Source: Nocardia niigatensis NBRC 100131 (GTDB lineage: Bacteria; Actinomycetota; Actinomycetes; Mycobacteriales; Mycobacteriaceae). From it: DNA of 64,000 nt. The translations under genes were made by a program, and so were the position numbers. Under the pieces are notes generated by a model. It did not search any database. It saw only the letters and a list, made by a program, of their open reading frames with translations, and was not told the DNA's origin. The stretch lies in the NCBI RefSeq assembly GCF_000308655.1, contig NZ_BAGC01000002.1, positions 124,001-188,000 of the forward strand, read 5' to 3'. Shown piece after piece: positions 49,662 to 59,265 of this stretch (position 1 is its first letter; every line of letters starts with the position of its first letter).

Positions 49662-50728
49662 AATTCCTGCTGCTGACTCTGATCACGCACACCCCCGACC
49701 CGGTCACCGGCGCCACCGAGTCGCCCCGCCAGCGGCTGCGCCGGGTGGTCGACAGCGCCCGGCTGGCCGAGGAGCTCGGCTACGACGGTTTCGCGGTGGG
49801 GGAGCGGCACGAGGATCCGTTCATCTCCGCCGCCCCGCCGGTGGTGCTGAGCCATCTGGCGGCCGTCACCTCACGGCTGGCGCTGTTCACCGGTGTCACC
49901 ACGCTCAGTCTGCTGGATCCGGTGCGCGCCTTCGAGGATTACTCCACCCTGGACAATCTCTCCGACGGCCGCCTGGAACTCATCATCGGCAAGGGCAATG
50001 GCGCGGCGCAGGCCAAGCTGTTCCACGTCACCACCGACGACCAGTGGGATCGCAATCGCGAGGGCTACGAACTGTTCCGCAAGCTCTGGGACAGTGACAG
50101 CGTCACCTGGTCCGGCCGCTTCCGGCCGTCCCTGATCGACGCCAAGGCCCTGCCCCGCCCGCTGCAACCGCGCCTGCGCATCTGGCACGGCAGCGCCACC
50201 AGCCGCGAGAGCGCGGATTACGCGGCGCGGCAGGGGGATCCGCTGTTCTCGGCGAACGTCACCTATCCGATCGAGCCGTACGCGGAACTGGTGGACCACT
50301 ATCGGGAGCGCTGGGCGGAGTACGGCCACGAGCCCGCCGAAGCACTGGTCGGCGCCGGCACCGCGGGTTTCCTGGTGACCCGTTCCTCGCAGGAGGCCGT
50401 GGACCTGTACCGCCCGGTCTTCGAGGCGCGGCAGGCGGTGGCGCGAAAGTTCGGTGTGCCCATCGTCTTCGAGACCGTCGAGGACTTCGTCGAACGCTCC
50501 TCGGCCCTGATCGGCAGTCCGCAACAGGTGCTGGACAAGGTGAACCGATATCACGAGCGGTTCCGCCACGAGGTGATCCATCTCAGTGCTGACGCCGACG
50601 GCCGCACCGACGCCCAGCACCGCGGGAGCCTCGAGCTCTTCCAGGCGGAGGTCGCCCCGGAACTGCGGCGCCGCATCCCCAGCCGCCCACTGGGCGCCGA
50701 TCGCTACCCCTCCGGAGATCCCCGATGA
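49658..50728 (+). CDS. Luciferase-like (LLM) flavin-dependent monooxygenase 1
   Basis: A 356-residue TIM-barrel flavoprotein: 'LLTLITHTPDPVTG', 'RLAEELGYDGFAVGERHEDP', 'LALFTGVTTLSLLDPVRAFEDYSTLDNLSDGRLELIIGKG'. These fit bacterial luciferase-like monooxygenases that use reduced FMN and O2. It is joined with overlaps to the acetyltransferase and to the peptide-type binding protein. Possibly oxidises a sulfur compound imported by the neighbouring transporters. Confidence 0.85.
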   Translation: MKFLLLTLITHTPDPVTGATESPRQRLRRVVDSARLAEELGYDGFAVGERHEDPFISAAPPVVLSHLAAVTSRLALFTGVTTLSLLDPVRAFEDYSTLDNLSDGRLELIIGKGNGAAQAKLFHVTTDDQWDRNREGYELFRKLWDSDSVTWSGRFRPSLIDAKALPRPLQPRLRIWHGSATSRESADYAARQGDPLFSANVTYPIEPYAELVDHYRERWAEYGHEPAEALVGAGTAGFLVTRSSQEAVDLYRPVFEARQAVARKFGVPIVFETVEDFVERSSALIGSPQQVLDKVNRYHERFRHEVIHLSADADGRTDAQHRGSLELFQAEVAPELRRRIPSRPLGADRYPSGDPR

Positions 50729-52347
50729 ACCGTCCGCACACCGCGCGTCCCCTCGCGCTCGCCGGCGCCCTGGCCGCCACCCTCGCGCTCACCGCGTGCG
50801 GCAGCTCCGGCACCGGGAACCCGGGCGAGCCCACCGGTCCGCCGCAGGCGGGCGGCACCCTGCGCTACGGTCTGTCGCTGGCCCCGACCTGCTCGGATCC
50901 CGCGCAGTCCGCGACGAATCAGACCATTTACGTGACCCGGCAGATCGTCGACTCGCTGGTCGACCAGGACCCGGACAGCGGTGCGCTGAAGCCGTGGCTG
51001 GCGGAAAGCTGGACCGTCTCCCCGGATGCCAGATCGTTCACCTTCCACCTGAAGGACGGGGTCACCTTCAGCGACGGCACCCCGCTCACCGCGGACTCGG
51101 TGCGCAAGAACTTCGACTCCATCGTCGCCCTGGGCGGGGCGAAGGCCCCGCTGGCGGCGAGCTATCTGGCCGGCTACACCGGCAGCACGGTAGTGGATCC
51201 GCGCACGGTGCGGGTCGACTTCGCCACGCCGAATGCCCAGTTCCTGCAGGCGACTTCGACACCACAGCTCGGCATCCAGTCCGACGCCACCGTCGCGGAA
51301 CCGGCGGACAACCGGTGCCTCGGCGGAAATATCGGCAGCGGCCCGTTCACCTACGCCGAATGGAAGCAGAACGCCTCCGCGACGCTGGCCAAGCGCACCG
51401 GATACGCCTGGGGCTCGGCGGTTTTCGCGACGCCGGGCGAGGCGTACCTGGACAAGATCGTGTTCACCGTGGTCCCCGAATCCGGGGTCCGCACCGGCAG
51501 CCTCGCCTCCGGCCAGCTCGACGCCATCAGTGACGCCCTGCCGCAGGATGTCTCGCAGATCGAGGCCGGCGGCGGCCGTGTCCAGTTCACCGCCAATCCC
51601 GGCGTGCCGTTCGGACTCCAGGTGAACGTGACCCGTGGTCCGCTGCGGGATCCGGCGGTGCGGGCGGCGTTGCTGCCCGCCCTCGACCGCAAGGAACTGG
51701 TCGACACCGTGCTCGGCCCGCAGTTCCGGGTCGCCACCAGCGTCCTGGCATCGAAAACGCCTGGCTATGTGGACCTTTCCGGGCGGGTGAACTACGACCC
51801 CGAGGCGGCGAAGAAGCGGCTCGACCAGGCGGGCTGGGTGCCCGGTGGAGACGGCATCCGGGTGAAGGACGGCCAGCGGCTCGCGGCGAGCGTCATCTTC
51901 GCCCCGGTCTTCGCGGGCAACCAGGCCATCCTCGAACTGACCCAGCAGCAGTTGAAGGCGGTCGGATTCGACCTGCGCCTGGAGCCGCTGTCGGTGGCGG
52001 AATCGAATGTGCGCCAGAACAACAAGGACTTCGATTTCGACTACTACAACTCCACCCGCGCCGACGGTGACATCCTGCGCACCACCTTCGCGGTGGACCA
52101 GCGCAATCTGAACGCGCGCGGACCCAGCGAGCCGCTGGACACCCTGCTGGCGCAGCAGCTGTCGGCCACCGACCCGGCTACCCGGTCCAAGATCATCGGC
52201 GACGCCCAGGCCGCGGTGCTCGACCAGGGCCTGTGGATCCCCACCATCGAACTGTCGCAGGCCATCGGCGTGGGCAGGGGCGTGGCCGGGGTCAAGTTCG
52301 AGGCGTCGGCGCGGTTGCAGTTCCACGACACCTGGCTGCGGCGGTAA
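50725..52347 (+). CDS. Peptide/nickel-type ABC substrate-binding lipoprotein
   Basis: A 540-residue family 5 binding protein: lipobox LALTACGSSG, then 'GGTLRYGLSLAPTCSDPAQS', 'PWLAESWTVSPDARSFTFHLKDGVTFSDGTPLTADSV', and the DppA-like C-terminal 'FDFDYYNSTRADGDIL'. It binds oligopeptide-like or sulfur-containing ligands for the permeases that follow. First gene of a complete Dpp-type importer embedded in the sulfur cluster. Confidence 0.9.
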   Translation: MNRPHTARPLALAGALAATLALTACGSSGTGNPGEPTGPPQAGGTLRYGLSLAPTCSDPAQSATNQTIYVTRQIVDSLVDQDPDSGALKPWLAESWTVSPDARSFTFHLKDGVTFSDGTPLTADSVRKNFDSIVALGGAKAPLAASYLAGYTGSTVVDPRTVRVDFATPNAQFLQATSTPQLGIQSDATVAEPADNRCLGGNIGSGPFTYAEWKQNASATLAKRTGYAWGSAVFATPGEAYLDKIVFTVVPESGVRTGSLASGQLDAISDALPQDVSQIEAGGGRVQFTANPGVPFGLQVNVTRGPLRDPAVRAALLPALDRKELVDTVLGPQFRVATSVLASKTPGYVDLSGRVNYDPEAAKKRLDQAGWVPGGDGIRVKDGQRLAASVIFAPVFAGNQAILELTQQQLKAVGFDLRLEPLSVAESNVRQNNKDFDFDYYNSTRADGDILRTTFAVDQRNLNARGPSEPLDTLLAQQLSATDPATRSKIIGDAQAAVLDQGLWIPTIELSQAIGVGRGVAGVKFEASARLQFHDTWLRR

Positions 52348-52351
52348 TCCC

Positions 52352-53311
52352 ATGGGCCGCTACGTGATCGGACGGGTGCTGCAGGCGGTGGGCGTGCTGT
52401 GGGCGGCGTTCACGCTGTCGTTCGCGGTGCTGTACCTGCTGCCGGGCGATCCGGTGGACATGGCCGCCAATGCCGCCACCGGCACCCCCGTGGACGCGGC
52501 GGCTGTCGCGGAGATGCGGGCCAGATACGGCCTGGATCAACCGCTCTGGACGCAGTACTGGGCGGCGCTCACCCACGCGCTGCGCGGCGACCTGGGCCAT
52601 TCGATCTTCAGCGGCCAGACCGTCACCGGCGCCCTGGCCGAGGCGCTGCCCTCGACCCTCGCCCTGGCCGGGCTGAGTCTGGCGCTGGCGGTGCTGGGCG
52701 GCACCGCGCTGGCCCTGGCGCCCGCCTACACCGAACGGCCGTGGCTGCGCGGCCTGCTCACCGCGCTGCCGCCGATCGGGGCATCCATGCCGGCCTTCTG
52801 GGTGGGATTGCTACTGCTGCAGCTGTTCTCGTTCCGGTTGCGGCTTGTTCCGGCGCTGGGCGGGAGCGGATTCAGCGGCACCATCCTGCCCGCGGTCACC
52901 CTGGCCATCCCGGTCGCCGCGGTGATCGCCCAGGTGCTCTACAGCAGCCTGCTCGCCACCTGGCGGCAGCCGTTCGTGGCGGTCGCCTTCGCCAAGGGCG
53001 CGTCGCGCTGGTGGGTGCAGCTGCGCCACGTGCTGCGGCCCGCCGCCACGCCCGCCTTCACGGTGGCGGGCCTGTGGGTCGGTCAGGTGCTGGCGGGCTC
53101 GGTGGTGACCGAGACCGTGTTCTCCCGGCCCGGGCTGGGCCGCCTCACCCAGGAATCGGTGCTGCACCAGGACATTCCGGTGGTGCAGGGCATCGTCGTG
53201 TTCGCCGCCCTGGTCTTCGTCACGGTCAACCTGCTCATCGACCTCGCCTATCCACTCTTGGATCCCCGTGTCGTGCAACGGGATACGCGGAAGGAGCGCG
53301 CCCATGCCTGA
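52352..53311 (+). CDS. Dpp-type ABC transporter permease B
   Basis: A 319-residue integral membrane protein of the DppB/OppB class: 'VIGRVLQAVGVLWAAFTLSFAVLYLLPGDPV', 'EMRARYGLDQPLWTQYWAAL' and the EAA loop 'VAFAKGASRWWVQLRHVLRPAATPAF'. About six transmembrane helices. Starts five bases after the binding-protein stop. Confidence 0.9.
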   Translation: MGRYVIGRVLQAVGVLWAAFTLSFAVLYLLPGDPVDMAANAATGTPVDAAAVAEMRARYGLDQPLWTQYWAALTHALRGDLGHSIFSGQTVTGALAEALPSTLALAGLSLALAVLGGTALALAPAYTERPWLRGLLTALPPIGASMPAFWVGLLLLQLFSFRLRLVPALGGSGFSGTILPAVTLAIPVAAVIAQVLYSSLLATWRQPFVAVAFAKGASRWWVQLRHVLRPAATPAFTVAGLWVGQVLAGSVVTETVFSRPGLGRLTQESVLHQDIPVVQGIVVFAALVFVTVNLLIDLAYPLLDPRVVQRDTRKERAHA

Positions 53312-53489
53312 CGGCCTGTCCCGCCACCTCATCCGGAACCTGCGCGAGCGCCTGCGCGTCCCGTCCGGCCCGCGCTCACGTCTGCGGGTCATCGCCCTGA
53401 CCCATCCGCTGCTGGATCCCGGCATCGCCTACTGGGTTCCGGCCGACGCGGAGTCCGGCTTCGACACCGAAGAGCGCACCGATGTCTGA
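53304..53489 (+). CDS. Small protein wedged between the two permease genes
   Basis: A 61-residue basic protein (RHLIRNLRERLRVPSGPRSRL) with an acidic end ([13 protein letters not shown]). Its ATG overlaps the DppB stop by 8 bases and its stop overlaps the DppC ATG by 8, so its translation is coupled on both sides. AAGGAG is seven bases upstream of the ATG. No family recognised; it could be a cytosolic subunit or simply a linker needed for coupling. Confidence 0.5.
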   Translation: MPDGLSRHLIRNLRERLRVPSGPRSRLRVIALTHPLLDPGIAYWVPADAESGFDTEERTDV

Positions 53490-54354
53490 CATCGCGACCC
53501 GGCCCGCGGTCGCGGCGCTGTTCGAGCCTTCTACGGTGCGCAACGCCGCCGCGTGGGTGCGATGCCATGCCGGTGCGGTGACCGCCGGTGCGGTGGTGCT
53601 GCTGGTGCTGGCCTGGGCGGTCGCACCGTCGGTATTCGCGAGCGGTGATCCCCTGCACGGCGTGCCGGCGCGGAAACTGCGGGGGCCGAGCGCGGAACAC
53701 TGGTTCGGGACCGACAATCTCGGGCGGGATCTGTACACCCGCGTGGTGCACGGCACCGGGCTGTCGCTGAGCGCCACGGTGTTCGCGGTGCTGCTCGGGC
53801 TGGTCGCGGGCTCACTGCTGGGACTGGTCGCGGGTGCGGCGGGCGGGGTGGTGGACACCGCGCTCATGCGGGTGGTCGATGTGCTGCTCTCGATTCCGGA
53901 TCTGCTGGTCGCGCTCGCCATGATCACGGTGCTCGGGCTGGGCACCCGCAATGTGGCCATCGCCGTGGGTGTTTCGCTGATCGCGAGGTTCGCCCGGGTG
54001 ATGCGCGGTGAGGTGCTGCGGGTCCGGCGCGCGCCCTATGTGGAGGCGGCCTTCGCCTCGGGGGTGCGGTGGCACACGGTGCTGTTCCGCCACGTCCTGC
54101 GCAATGCCTACGGACCGGTGGCGGCGCTGGCGGCGGTGGACTTCGGGGTCGCGGTGCTGTTCGTGGCCTCGCTGAGTTTCCTCGGCTACGGCGCGGTGCC
54201 GCCCACCCCGGAATGGGGCTCGCTGGTGTCGGACGGCCGCGGCTTCCTGGCCACCGCGTGGTGGCTGACCACTTTGCCGGGCCTGGTGATCGTCGTGCTC
54301 GTGCTGTCGACCCAGCGCATTGCCCGCGCACTCCAGAAGGACCAGGTGCGATGA
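53482..54354 (+). CDS. Dpp-type ABC transporter permease C
   Basis: A 290-residue permease of the DppC class: '[24 protein letters not shown]', '[20 protein letters not shown]', EAA loop '[25 protein letters not shown]'. The N-terminal ~50 residues carry an extra Ala/Thr-rich extension before the first helix. It pairs with permease B. The stop overlaps the ATPase start (ATGA). Confidence 0.9.
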   Translation: MSDIATRPAVAALFEPSTVRNAAAWVRCHAGAVTAGAVVLLVLAWAVAPSVFASGDPLHGVPARKLRGPSAEHWFGTDNLGRDLYTRVVHGTGLSLSATVFAVLLGLVAGSLLGLVAGAAGGVVDTALMRVVDVLLSIPDLLVALAMITVLGLGTRNVAIAVGVSLIARFARVMRGEVLRVRRAPYVEAAFASGVRWHTVLFRHVLRNAYGPVAALAAVDFGVAVLFVASLSFLGYGAVPPTPEWGSLVSDGRGFLATAWWLTTLPGLVIVVLVLSTQRIARALQKDQVR

Positions 54355-55988
54355 CCGATCTGCTGTTGAACATCGAGGGGTTGCACGTCGAGTACCAGGG
54401 CAGCACCGGGACGACGTCCGCGGTCCGGGGCGTCGCGCTGGAGGTGCGGCGCGGGGAGACCGTCGCGCTGGTGGGCGAATCCGGTTCTGGCAAGTCGACT
54501 CTCGCGCACGCGGTGATCGGGCTGCTCCAGGGCGGACGCGTCACCGCGGGCGCCATCACCTTCGCGGGTGAACGCCTCGAGCACGCTGCTCCACGGACGC
54601 TGCGGCGGATCCGCGGTGCGCGCATCGGCCTGGTCCCGCAGGATCCCGGCTCCTCGCTGAATCCGGTGCTGCGCATCGGCGATCAGGTGGCGGAGGTGCT
54701 GCGCATCCACGGGCGTGCCGATCGCCGGGCGGCGCGGATCGAGGCGGTCCGGATCCTGGAGCAGGCCGGGCTGGATCGGCCGGAACTGCGGGCCCGGCAG
54801 TATCCACAGGACCTCTCCGGAGGGCAGCGGCAGCGCGTGCTGATCGGCATCGCGCTGGCCTGCGGCCCGGAACTGGTGATCGCCGACGAGCCGACCAGCG
54901 CCCTCGACGTCACCGTGCAGCGCCGCATTCTCGACCATCTCGCCCGGCGCACCGCGGAATCCGGCACGGCGGTACTGCTCATCACCCACGATCTCGCCGT
55001 CGCCGCCGAGCGGGCGGACCGCATCGTGGTCATGCGGGACGGGCGGATCGTCGAAACGGGTTCGGTGACAGAGGTATTGGGCAATCCACAGCACGAGTAC
55101 ACGCAACGACTGATCGCCGCCGCCCCGAGTCTCGGCCACGGCGAGCGTCCCGATCCGAACCCGCGCGCGGTGGCCGAGCCCTCGACGCCGCTGTTGTCCG
55201 CGACCGGCCTGCGCAAGTCGTTCCGAGTCACCCGCGATTTCACGGTTACCGCGGTCGACGACGTCTCCTTGGAGCTCGCACGCGGCGAAACCCTCGCCGT
55301 TGTAGGCGAATCCGGCTCCGGCAAGTCCACCACGGCCCGCATCATCGCCCGGCTCACCGAAGCGGACGCGGGCGCGCTCACCTTCGACGGCCAGGACGTC
55401 ACCGCCCTGCGCGGCTCGGGGCTGCGCGCGCTGCGCCGCCGCATCCAGGTCGTCTATCAGAACCCGTACGTCTCGCTGAATCCCAAGCTGACGGTCGGCC
55501 GGATCGTGGCGGAACCCCTGCAGGCGTTCGGGATCGGTGATCGCCGGTCCCGCCGGGTGACGGCCGCCGAACTCCTCGATCAGGTCGCGCTGCCGGCCGG
55601 CTACCTGGATCGCCGCCCCGCCGAGCTGTCCGGCGGCCAGCGGCAGCGCGTCGCCATCGCCCGCGCCCTGGCACTGCGCCCGGAGCTGCTCGTGCTCGAC
55701 GAACCGGTGTCGGCCCTGGACGTCTCGGTGCAGGCCCAGATCCTGGAGCTGCTGGAACGCCTGCAAACCGACCTGGCGCTCGCCTACCTGTTCATCTCCC
55801 ACGACCTGGCCGTGGTCCGCCGGCTGTCCGATCGCGTGGCCGTCATGCGTCAGGGAGTCATCGTCGAAACAGCCCCCACCGCCGAGCTTTTCGGCAATCC
55901 CCAGCACGACTACACCCGCGAGCTGCTCGCGGCCGTGCCCCGGGCCGCCGAGCCCGCCGCCTCTCTTCCGCTCGAAAGGACAGCCTGA
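54351..55988 (+). CDS. Fused double ATP-binding protein (DppD-DppF type)
   Basis: A 545-residue protein with two complete ABC ATPase domains. First: Walker [10 protein letters not shown] (residues 42-50), signature '[15 protein letters not shown]', Walker B '[13 protein letters not shown]'. Second: Walker [10 protein letters not shown] (about 319-327), signature '[15 protein letters not shown]', Walker B '[13 protein letters not shown]'. One gene therefore serves both permeases. It overlaps the next gene by one base. Confidence 0.92.
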   Translation: MTDLLLNIEGLHVEYQGSTGTTSAVRGVALEVRRGETVALVGESGSGKSTLAHAVIGLLQGGRVTAGAITFAGERLEHAAPRTLRRIRGARIGLVPQDPGSSLNPVLRIGDQVAEVLRIHGRADRRAARIEAVRILEQAGLDRPELRARQYPQDLSGGQRQRVLIGIALACGPELVIADEPTSALDVTVQRRILDHLARRTAESGTAVLLITHDLAVAAERADRIVVMRDGRIVETGSVTEVLGNPQHEYTQRLIAAAPSLGHGERPDPNPRAVAEPSTPLLSATGLRKSFRVTRDFTVTAVDDVSLELARGETLAVVGESGSGKSTTARIIARLTEADAGALTFDGQDVTALRGSGLRALRRRIQVVYQNPYVSLNPKLTVGRIVAEPLQAFGIGDRRSRRVTAAELLDQVALPAGYLDRRPAELSGGQRQRVAIARALALRPELLVLDEPVSALDVSVQAQILELLERLQTDLALAYLFISHDLAVVRRLSDRVAVMRQGVIVETAPTAELFGNPQHDYTRELLAAVPRAAEPAASLPLERTA

Positions 55989-57064
55989 TGCCGCACCCGA
56001 CTCCGCTGCTGCTGGGCCTGGAACTGTCCGGCACCGGCGCGCACCCCGCCTCGTGGCGGCGCGCCGACTCCCGTGCCGAGGAACTCTTCGACGCTCGCTA
56101 CTGGGTGGACGCGCTGCGGGCCGCCGAGGACGCGGGCCTCGATCTCGCCTTCCTGCCGGACGCGTTCACGCTGCAATCCGCCGGTGCGCTCGGTCGCCTG
56201 GACGCGGTGGCGGTGGCCGCGCGGGCCGCCGCGGAAACCCGGCGCATCGGCCTGATCCCGCAGGCGTCGGTCACCCACACCGAGCCGTTCCACCTCTCCA
56301 AAGCCATTGCCAGCCTGGACTTCGCCACGAAGGGCCGGGCGGGCTGGGAGGTCGCGACCGGAGTGGGGGAAGCGGCTCTGTTCGGGCGCAAGCCGGAGCA
56401 GGACGGGCGGTCCCGCTGGCAGGAAGCGGACGAGGCCGTCGAGGTGGTGTCCCGATTGTGGGACAGCTGGGACGACGACGCCGAGATCCGTGACGCGCCC
56501 ACCGGCCGCTTCATCGATCGGGACCGGCTGCACTACATCGACTTCGCGGGCGAGCACTTCGCGGTGAAAGGCCCCTCGATCACGCCGCGCCCGCCGCAGG
56601 GACAGCCGCCGATCGCCGTGCGGGCCGCCGACCCGCACGGCACCCGGGTGGCCGTGCACCGCGCCGACCTGATCCGCATCGCCGCACCGGATCTCGCGAC
56701 CGCCGCCGGCACCCGTGCCGAACTGCGTGCCGCCGTCGCGGCCGCCGGACGGGACCCGCGGCGGGTCCGGGTGCTGCTCGATCTCGACATCCACCTGGCG
56801 GACACCGCGGACGCGGCCGCCCTCGAGGTCGCGCAGCTGGAGGACTGGACCGCCACCCCGGCCCCGGCCACCGTCTTCCACATCGGCACCGCCGCCGAAC
56901 TCCGCGACCTGCTGCGCCGCGTCGACACCGAGTGCGCGGCGGACGGTGTGGTGCTGCGCCCGCTGGCCCTGCCCGCCGCGCTGCGCCACCTGCCCGGTCT
57001 CACCCCGTCCCTGCGCGAACGGCTGGGCCTGCCGCGTCCGGCCGGCCGCTACGCCCACGCCTGA
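55988..57064 (+). CDS. LLM flavin-dependent monooxygenase 2
   Basis: A 358-residue luciferase-like protein: 'LLGLELSGTGAHPASWRRAD', 'DAGLDLAFLPDAFTLQS', 'IASLDFATKGRAGWEVATGVGEAALFGRKP'. It resembles the NtaA/DszA-related short LLM group. Start ATG shares bases with the ATPase stop. Probably one of several monooxygenases for different sulfur substrates. Confidence 0.85.
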   Translation: MPHPTPLLLGLELSGTGAHPASWRRADSRAEELFDARYWVDALRAAEDAGLDLAFLPDAFTLQSAGALGRLDAVAVAARAAAETRRIGLIPQASVTHTEPFHLSKAIASLDFATKGRAGWEVATGVGEAALFGRKPEQDGRSRWQEADEAVEVVSRLWDSWDDDAEIRDAPTGRFIDRDRLHYIDFAGEHFAVKGPSITPRPPQGQPPIAVRAADPHGTRVAVHRADLIRIAAPDLATAAGTRAELRAAVAAAGRDPRRVRVLLDLDIHLADTADAAALEVAQLEDWTATPAPATVFHIGTAAELRDLLRRVDTECAADGVVLRPLALPAALRHLPGLTPSLRERLGLPRPAGRYAHA

Positions 57065-57073
57065 GGAGTCACC

Positions 57074-58459
57074 ATGCCGGATCATCGGATACGCAAGCAG
57101 ATTCACCTGGCCGCCCACTTCCCGGGAGTCAATCACCACACCGTGTGGACCGACCCGGACTCGGGCAGCCAGATCGACATCGACTCCTTCGTCCACCTGG
57201 CGCGCACCGCCGAGCGGGGGCTGTTCGACTTCTTCTTCCTGGCCGAGGGCCTGCGGCTGCGCGAACACCGCGACCGGATACACGACCTGGACGTGGTGGG
57301 CCGCCCCGACACCTTCACGGTGCTCAACGCGCTCGCCGCCGTCACCACCCGCCTGGGCCTGGCCGGAACAATCAACACCACTTTCAACGAACCCTTCGAG
57401 CTGGCAAAGCAATTCGCGACGCTGGACCATCTGTCCGGCGGTCGCGCCGCCTGGAACGCGGTGACCTCCTCGGATGCCTTCACCGGCGCGAACTTCCGGC
57501 GCGGCGGCTATCTCGAGCACGCCCAGCGCTACACCCGTGCCCATGAGGTGGTCGACGCCACCCGCGCCCTGTGGGACAGCTGGCCCGCCGACGCGCTCGT
57601 GATCGACCGGGAGCGCGGGGTTTTCGCGCGCCCGGTCCCGGAGGTGCGCGTGACCAGCGACCAGTTCGATCTCGAGGGCCGGTTCGTGCTGCCGCGCGCG
57701 CCGCAGGGCTACCCGGTGCAGATCCAGGCCGGCGACTCCGACGAGGGCCGCGAATTCGCCGCCGCCAAGGCCGATGTCATCTTCAGCGCCCACGGCGAAC
57801 TCGAGGCTGGACAGCGGTTCTACCGGGACGTGAAGGACCGCCTCGCCAGATATGGGCGTGGTCGTGACGAGCTGAAGATCCTGCCCGCCGCCGGGTTCGT
57901 GCTCGGCGACACCCCGGACGAGGCGCGGGACCGTGCGATACACATCCGCCGTCAGCAGGTGACGCCGCAGACCGCCATCGCCTTTCTCGAACAGGTATGG
58001 GGCCGTGACCTTTCCGCCTACGACCCGGACGGCCCGCTGCCCGATATCGATCCGGCCGAGAACGTGACCATCACCCGCGGCCGGGTCCGGCACGCCCGTG
58101 ATCCCCGCGCCGTCGCCGAGGACTGGCGCGCCCGGGCCGCCGCCGAGCACCTGTCGATTCGCGAACTCGTCATCGCCACCACCGCCCGCCAGCAGTTCGT
58201 GGGCACGCCGCGGCAGGTGGCCGCCGAGATCGACCACTACGTTCAGTCCGATGCCGCCGACGGTTTCGTGCTGGTCCCGCACCTCACCCCGACCGGCCTC
58301 GACGAGTTCGTCGACAAGGTCGTCCCGGAACTGCAGTCCCTGGGCAGTTTCCGCACCGAATACACCGGCCCGACCCTGCGTGACCACCTGGGTCTGCCGC
58401 ATCCCCACCGCGGCACCGGCCATCCCCGCCACGGCACCGAAGGAGCACGCGCCTCATGA
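57074..58459 (+). CDS. LLM flavin-dependent monooxygenase 3 (NtaA/SnaA/DszA type)
   Basis: A 461-residue long-form LLM enzyme: 'QIHLAAHFPGVNHHTVWTDP', 'ARTAERGLFDFFFLAEGLRL', 'FATLDHLSGGRAAWNAVTSSD', 'GSFRTEYTGPTLRDHLGL' at the end. This length and ending are typical of the NtaA/SnaA/DszA/YtnJ group; YtnJ belongs to the Bacillus cystine/alkyl-cysteine operon. AGGAG is nine bases upstream of ATG. Overlaps the DUF1684 gene by ATGA. Confidence 0.9.
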   Translation: MPDHRIRKQIHLAAHFPGVNHHTVWTDPDSGSQIDIDSFVHLARTAERGLFDFFFLAEGLRLREHRDRIHDLDVVGRPDTFTVLNALAAVTTRLGLAGTINTTFNEPFELAKQFATLDHLSGGRAAWNAVTSSDAFTGANFRRGGYLEHAQRYTRAHEVVDATRALWDSWPADALVIDRERGVFARPVPEVRVTSDQFDLEGRFVLPRAPQGYPVQIQAGDSDEGREFAAAKADVIFSAHGELEAGQRFYRDVKDRLARYGRGRDELKILPAAGFVLGDTPDEARDRAIHIRRQQVTPQTAIAFLEQVWGRDLSAYDPDGPLPDIDPAENVTITRGRVRHARDPRAVAEDWRARAAAEHLSIRELVIATTARQQFVGTPRQVAAEIDHYVQSDAADGFVLVPHLTPTGLDEFVDKVVPELQSLGSFRTEYTGPTLRDHLGLPHPHRGTGHPRHGTEGARAS

Positions 58460-59265
58460 CCGCTACCGCCACCGCCTACGACCAGCAGTGGGCCACCTTC
58501 CGCGCCGAACGCGACGCCTGGGCCCGGCAACCCCTGGGCTGGCTCAGCCTGACCGGGCTGCACTGGCTCGGCGACCGGGAGGAGGCCGTCGACGGACTGC
58601 CCGGCCGCTGGCGCGCCGACCGCGAGAACGTCCACGTCACACTCGAATCCGATGAGCCGGCGCTGCTGCTGAACGGCACTTCGCTGAGCGGCGCCTCGGT
58701 GCTCACCCCGGGCGAGGGTGCGCCGGGGCTCCAGGTCCACACCGGCGATCGGGTCGTCGAGGTGATCCGCCGGACCGGGCAGTTCGCGCTGCGGATTCAC
58801 GATCCGGCGTCCCCGGTGCTGGCCGCGTTCACCGAGATCCCGGTCTACCGGCCGGATCCGAAGTGGGTGGTCGCCGGCCGCTTCGCGCCCTTCGACGTGG
58901 CGCGAGTGGTCACCACGGGTGCGGTGGTCGAGGGCCTCGAACACCACCACACCTCCACCGGCACCGTCACCTTCGAACTGGACGGCGCGCGGCATGAGCT
59001 CCTCGTCTTCGGCAACCAGACCGCCGGTCTGCACGTGTTGTTCACCGACGGCACCAGTGGCGTCACCACCTACGGCGGTGCCCGCCGGCTGGACCTGTCC
59101 CGGCCCGCCGCCGACGGCGCCGTCGTCCTCGACTTCAATCGCGCGGTCAATCTGCCCTGCGCCTTCACCGACTACGCCACCTGCCCGATCGCCCCGGCGC
59201 AGAACCGGCTGACCACCGTTGTCGAAGCGGGCGAACAGGATCCGCGAAAGGAGCAGGCGGCATGA
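58456..59265 (+). CDS. DUF1684 protein
   Basis: A 269-residue soluble beta-rich protein. It contains the DUF1684 hallmarks: 'YDQQWATFRAERDAWARQPLGWLSLTGLHWL' at the N-terminus, 'FTEIPVYRPDPKWVVAGRF' and the C-terminal 'DFNRAVNLPCAFTDYATCPIAPAQNRL'. Family function is unknown. Its place between two monooxygenases suggests a role in the same pathway, perhaps as hydrolase or binding protein. Confidence 0.8.
   Translation: MTATATAYDQQWATFRAERDAWARQPLGWLSLTGLHWLGDREEAVDGLPGRWRADRENVHVTLESDEPALLLNGTSLSGASVLTPGEGAPGLQVHTGDRVVEVIRRTGQFALRIHDPASPVLAAFTEIPVYRPDPKWVVAGRFAPFDVARVVTTGAVVEGLEHHHTSTGTVTFELDGARHELLVFGNQTAGLHVLFTDGTSGVTTYGGARRLDLSRPAADGAVVLDFNRAVNLPCAFTDYATCPIAPAQNRLTTVVEAGEQDPRKEQAA

Noticed and set aside
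55910..58432. 840-codon open frame on the minus strand
   Set aside because: It lies entirely antisense to two clear LLM monooxygenase genes; long antisense frames are a by-product of high GC at third codon positions.
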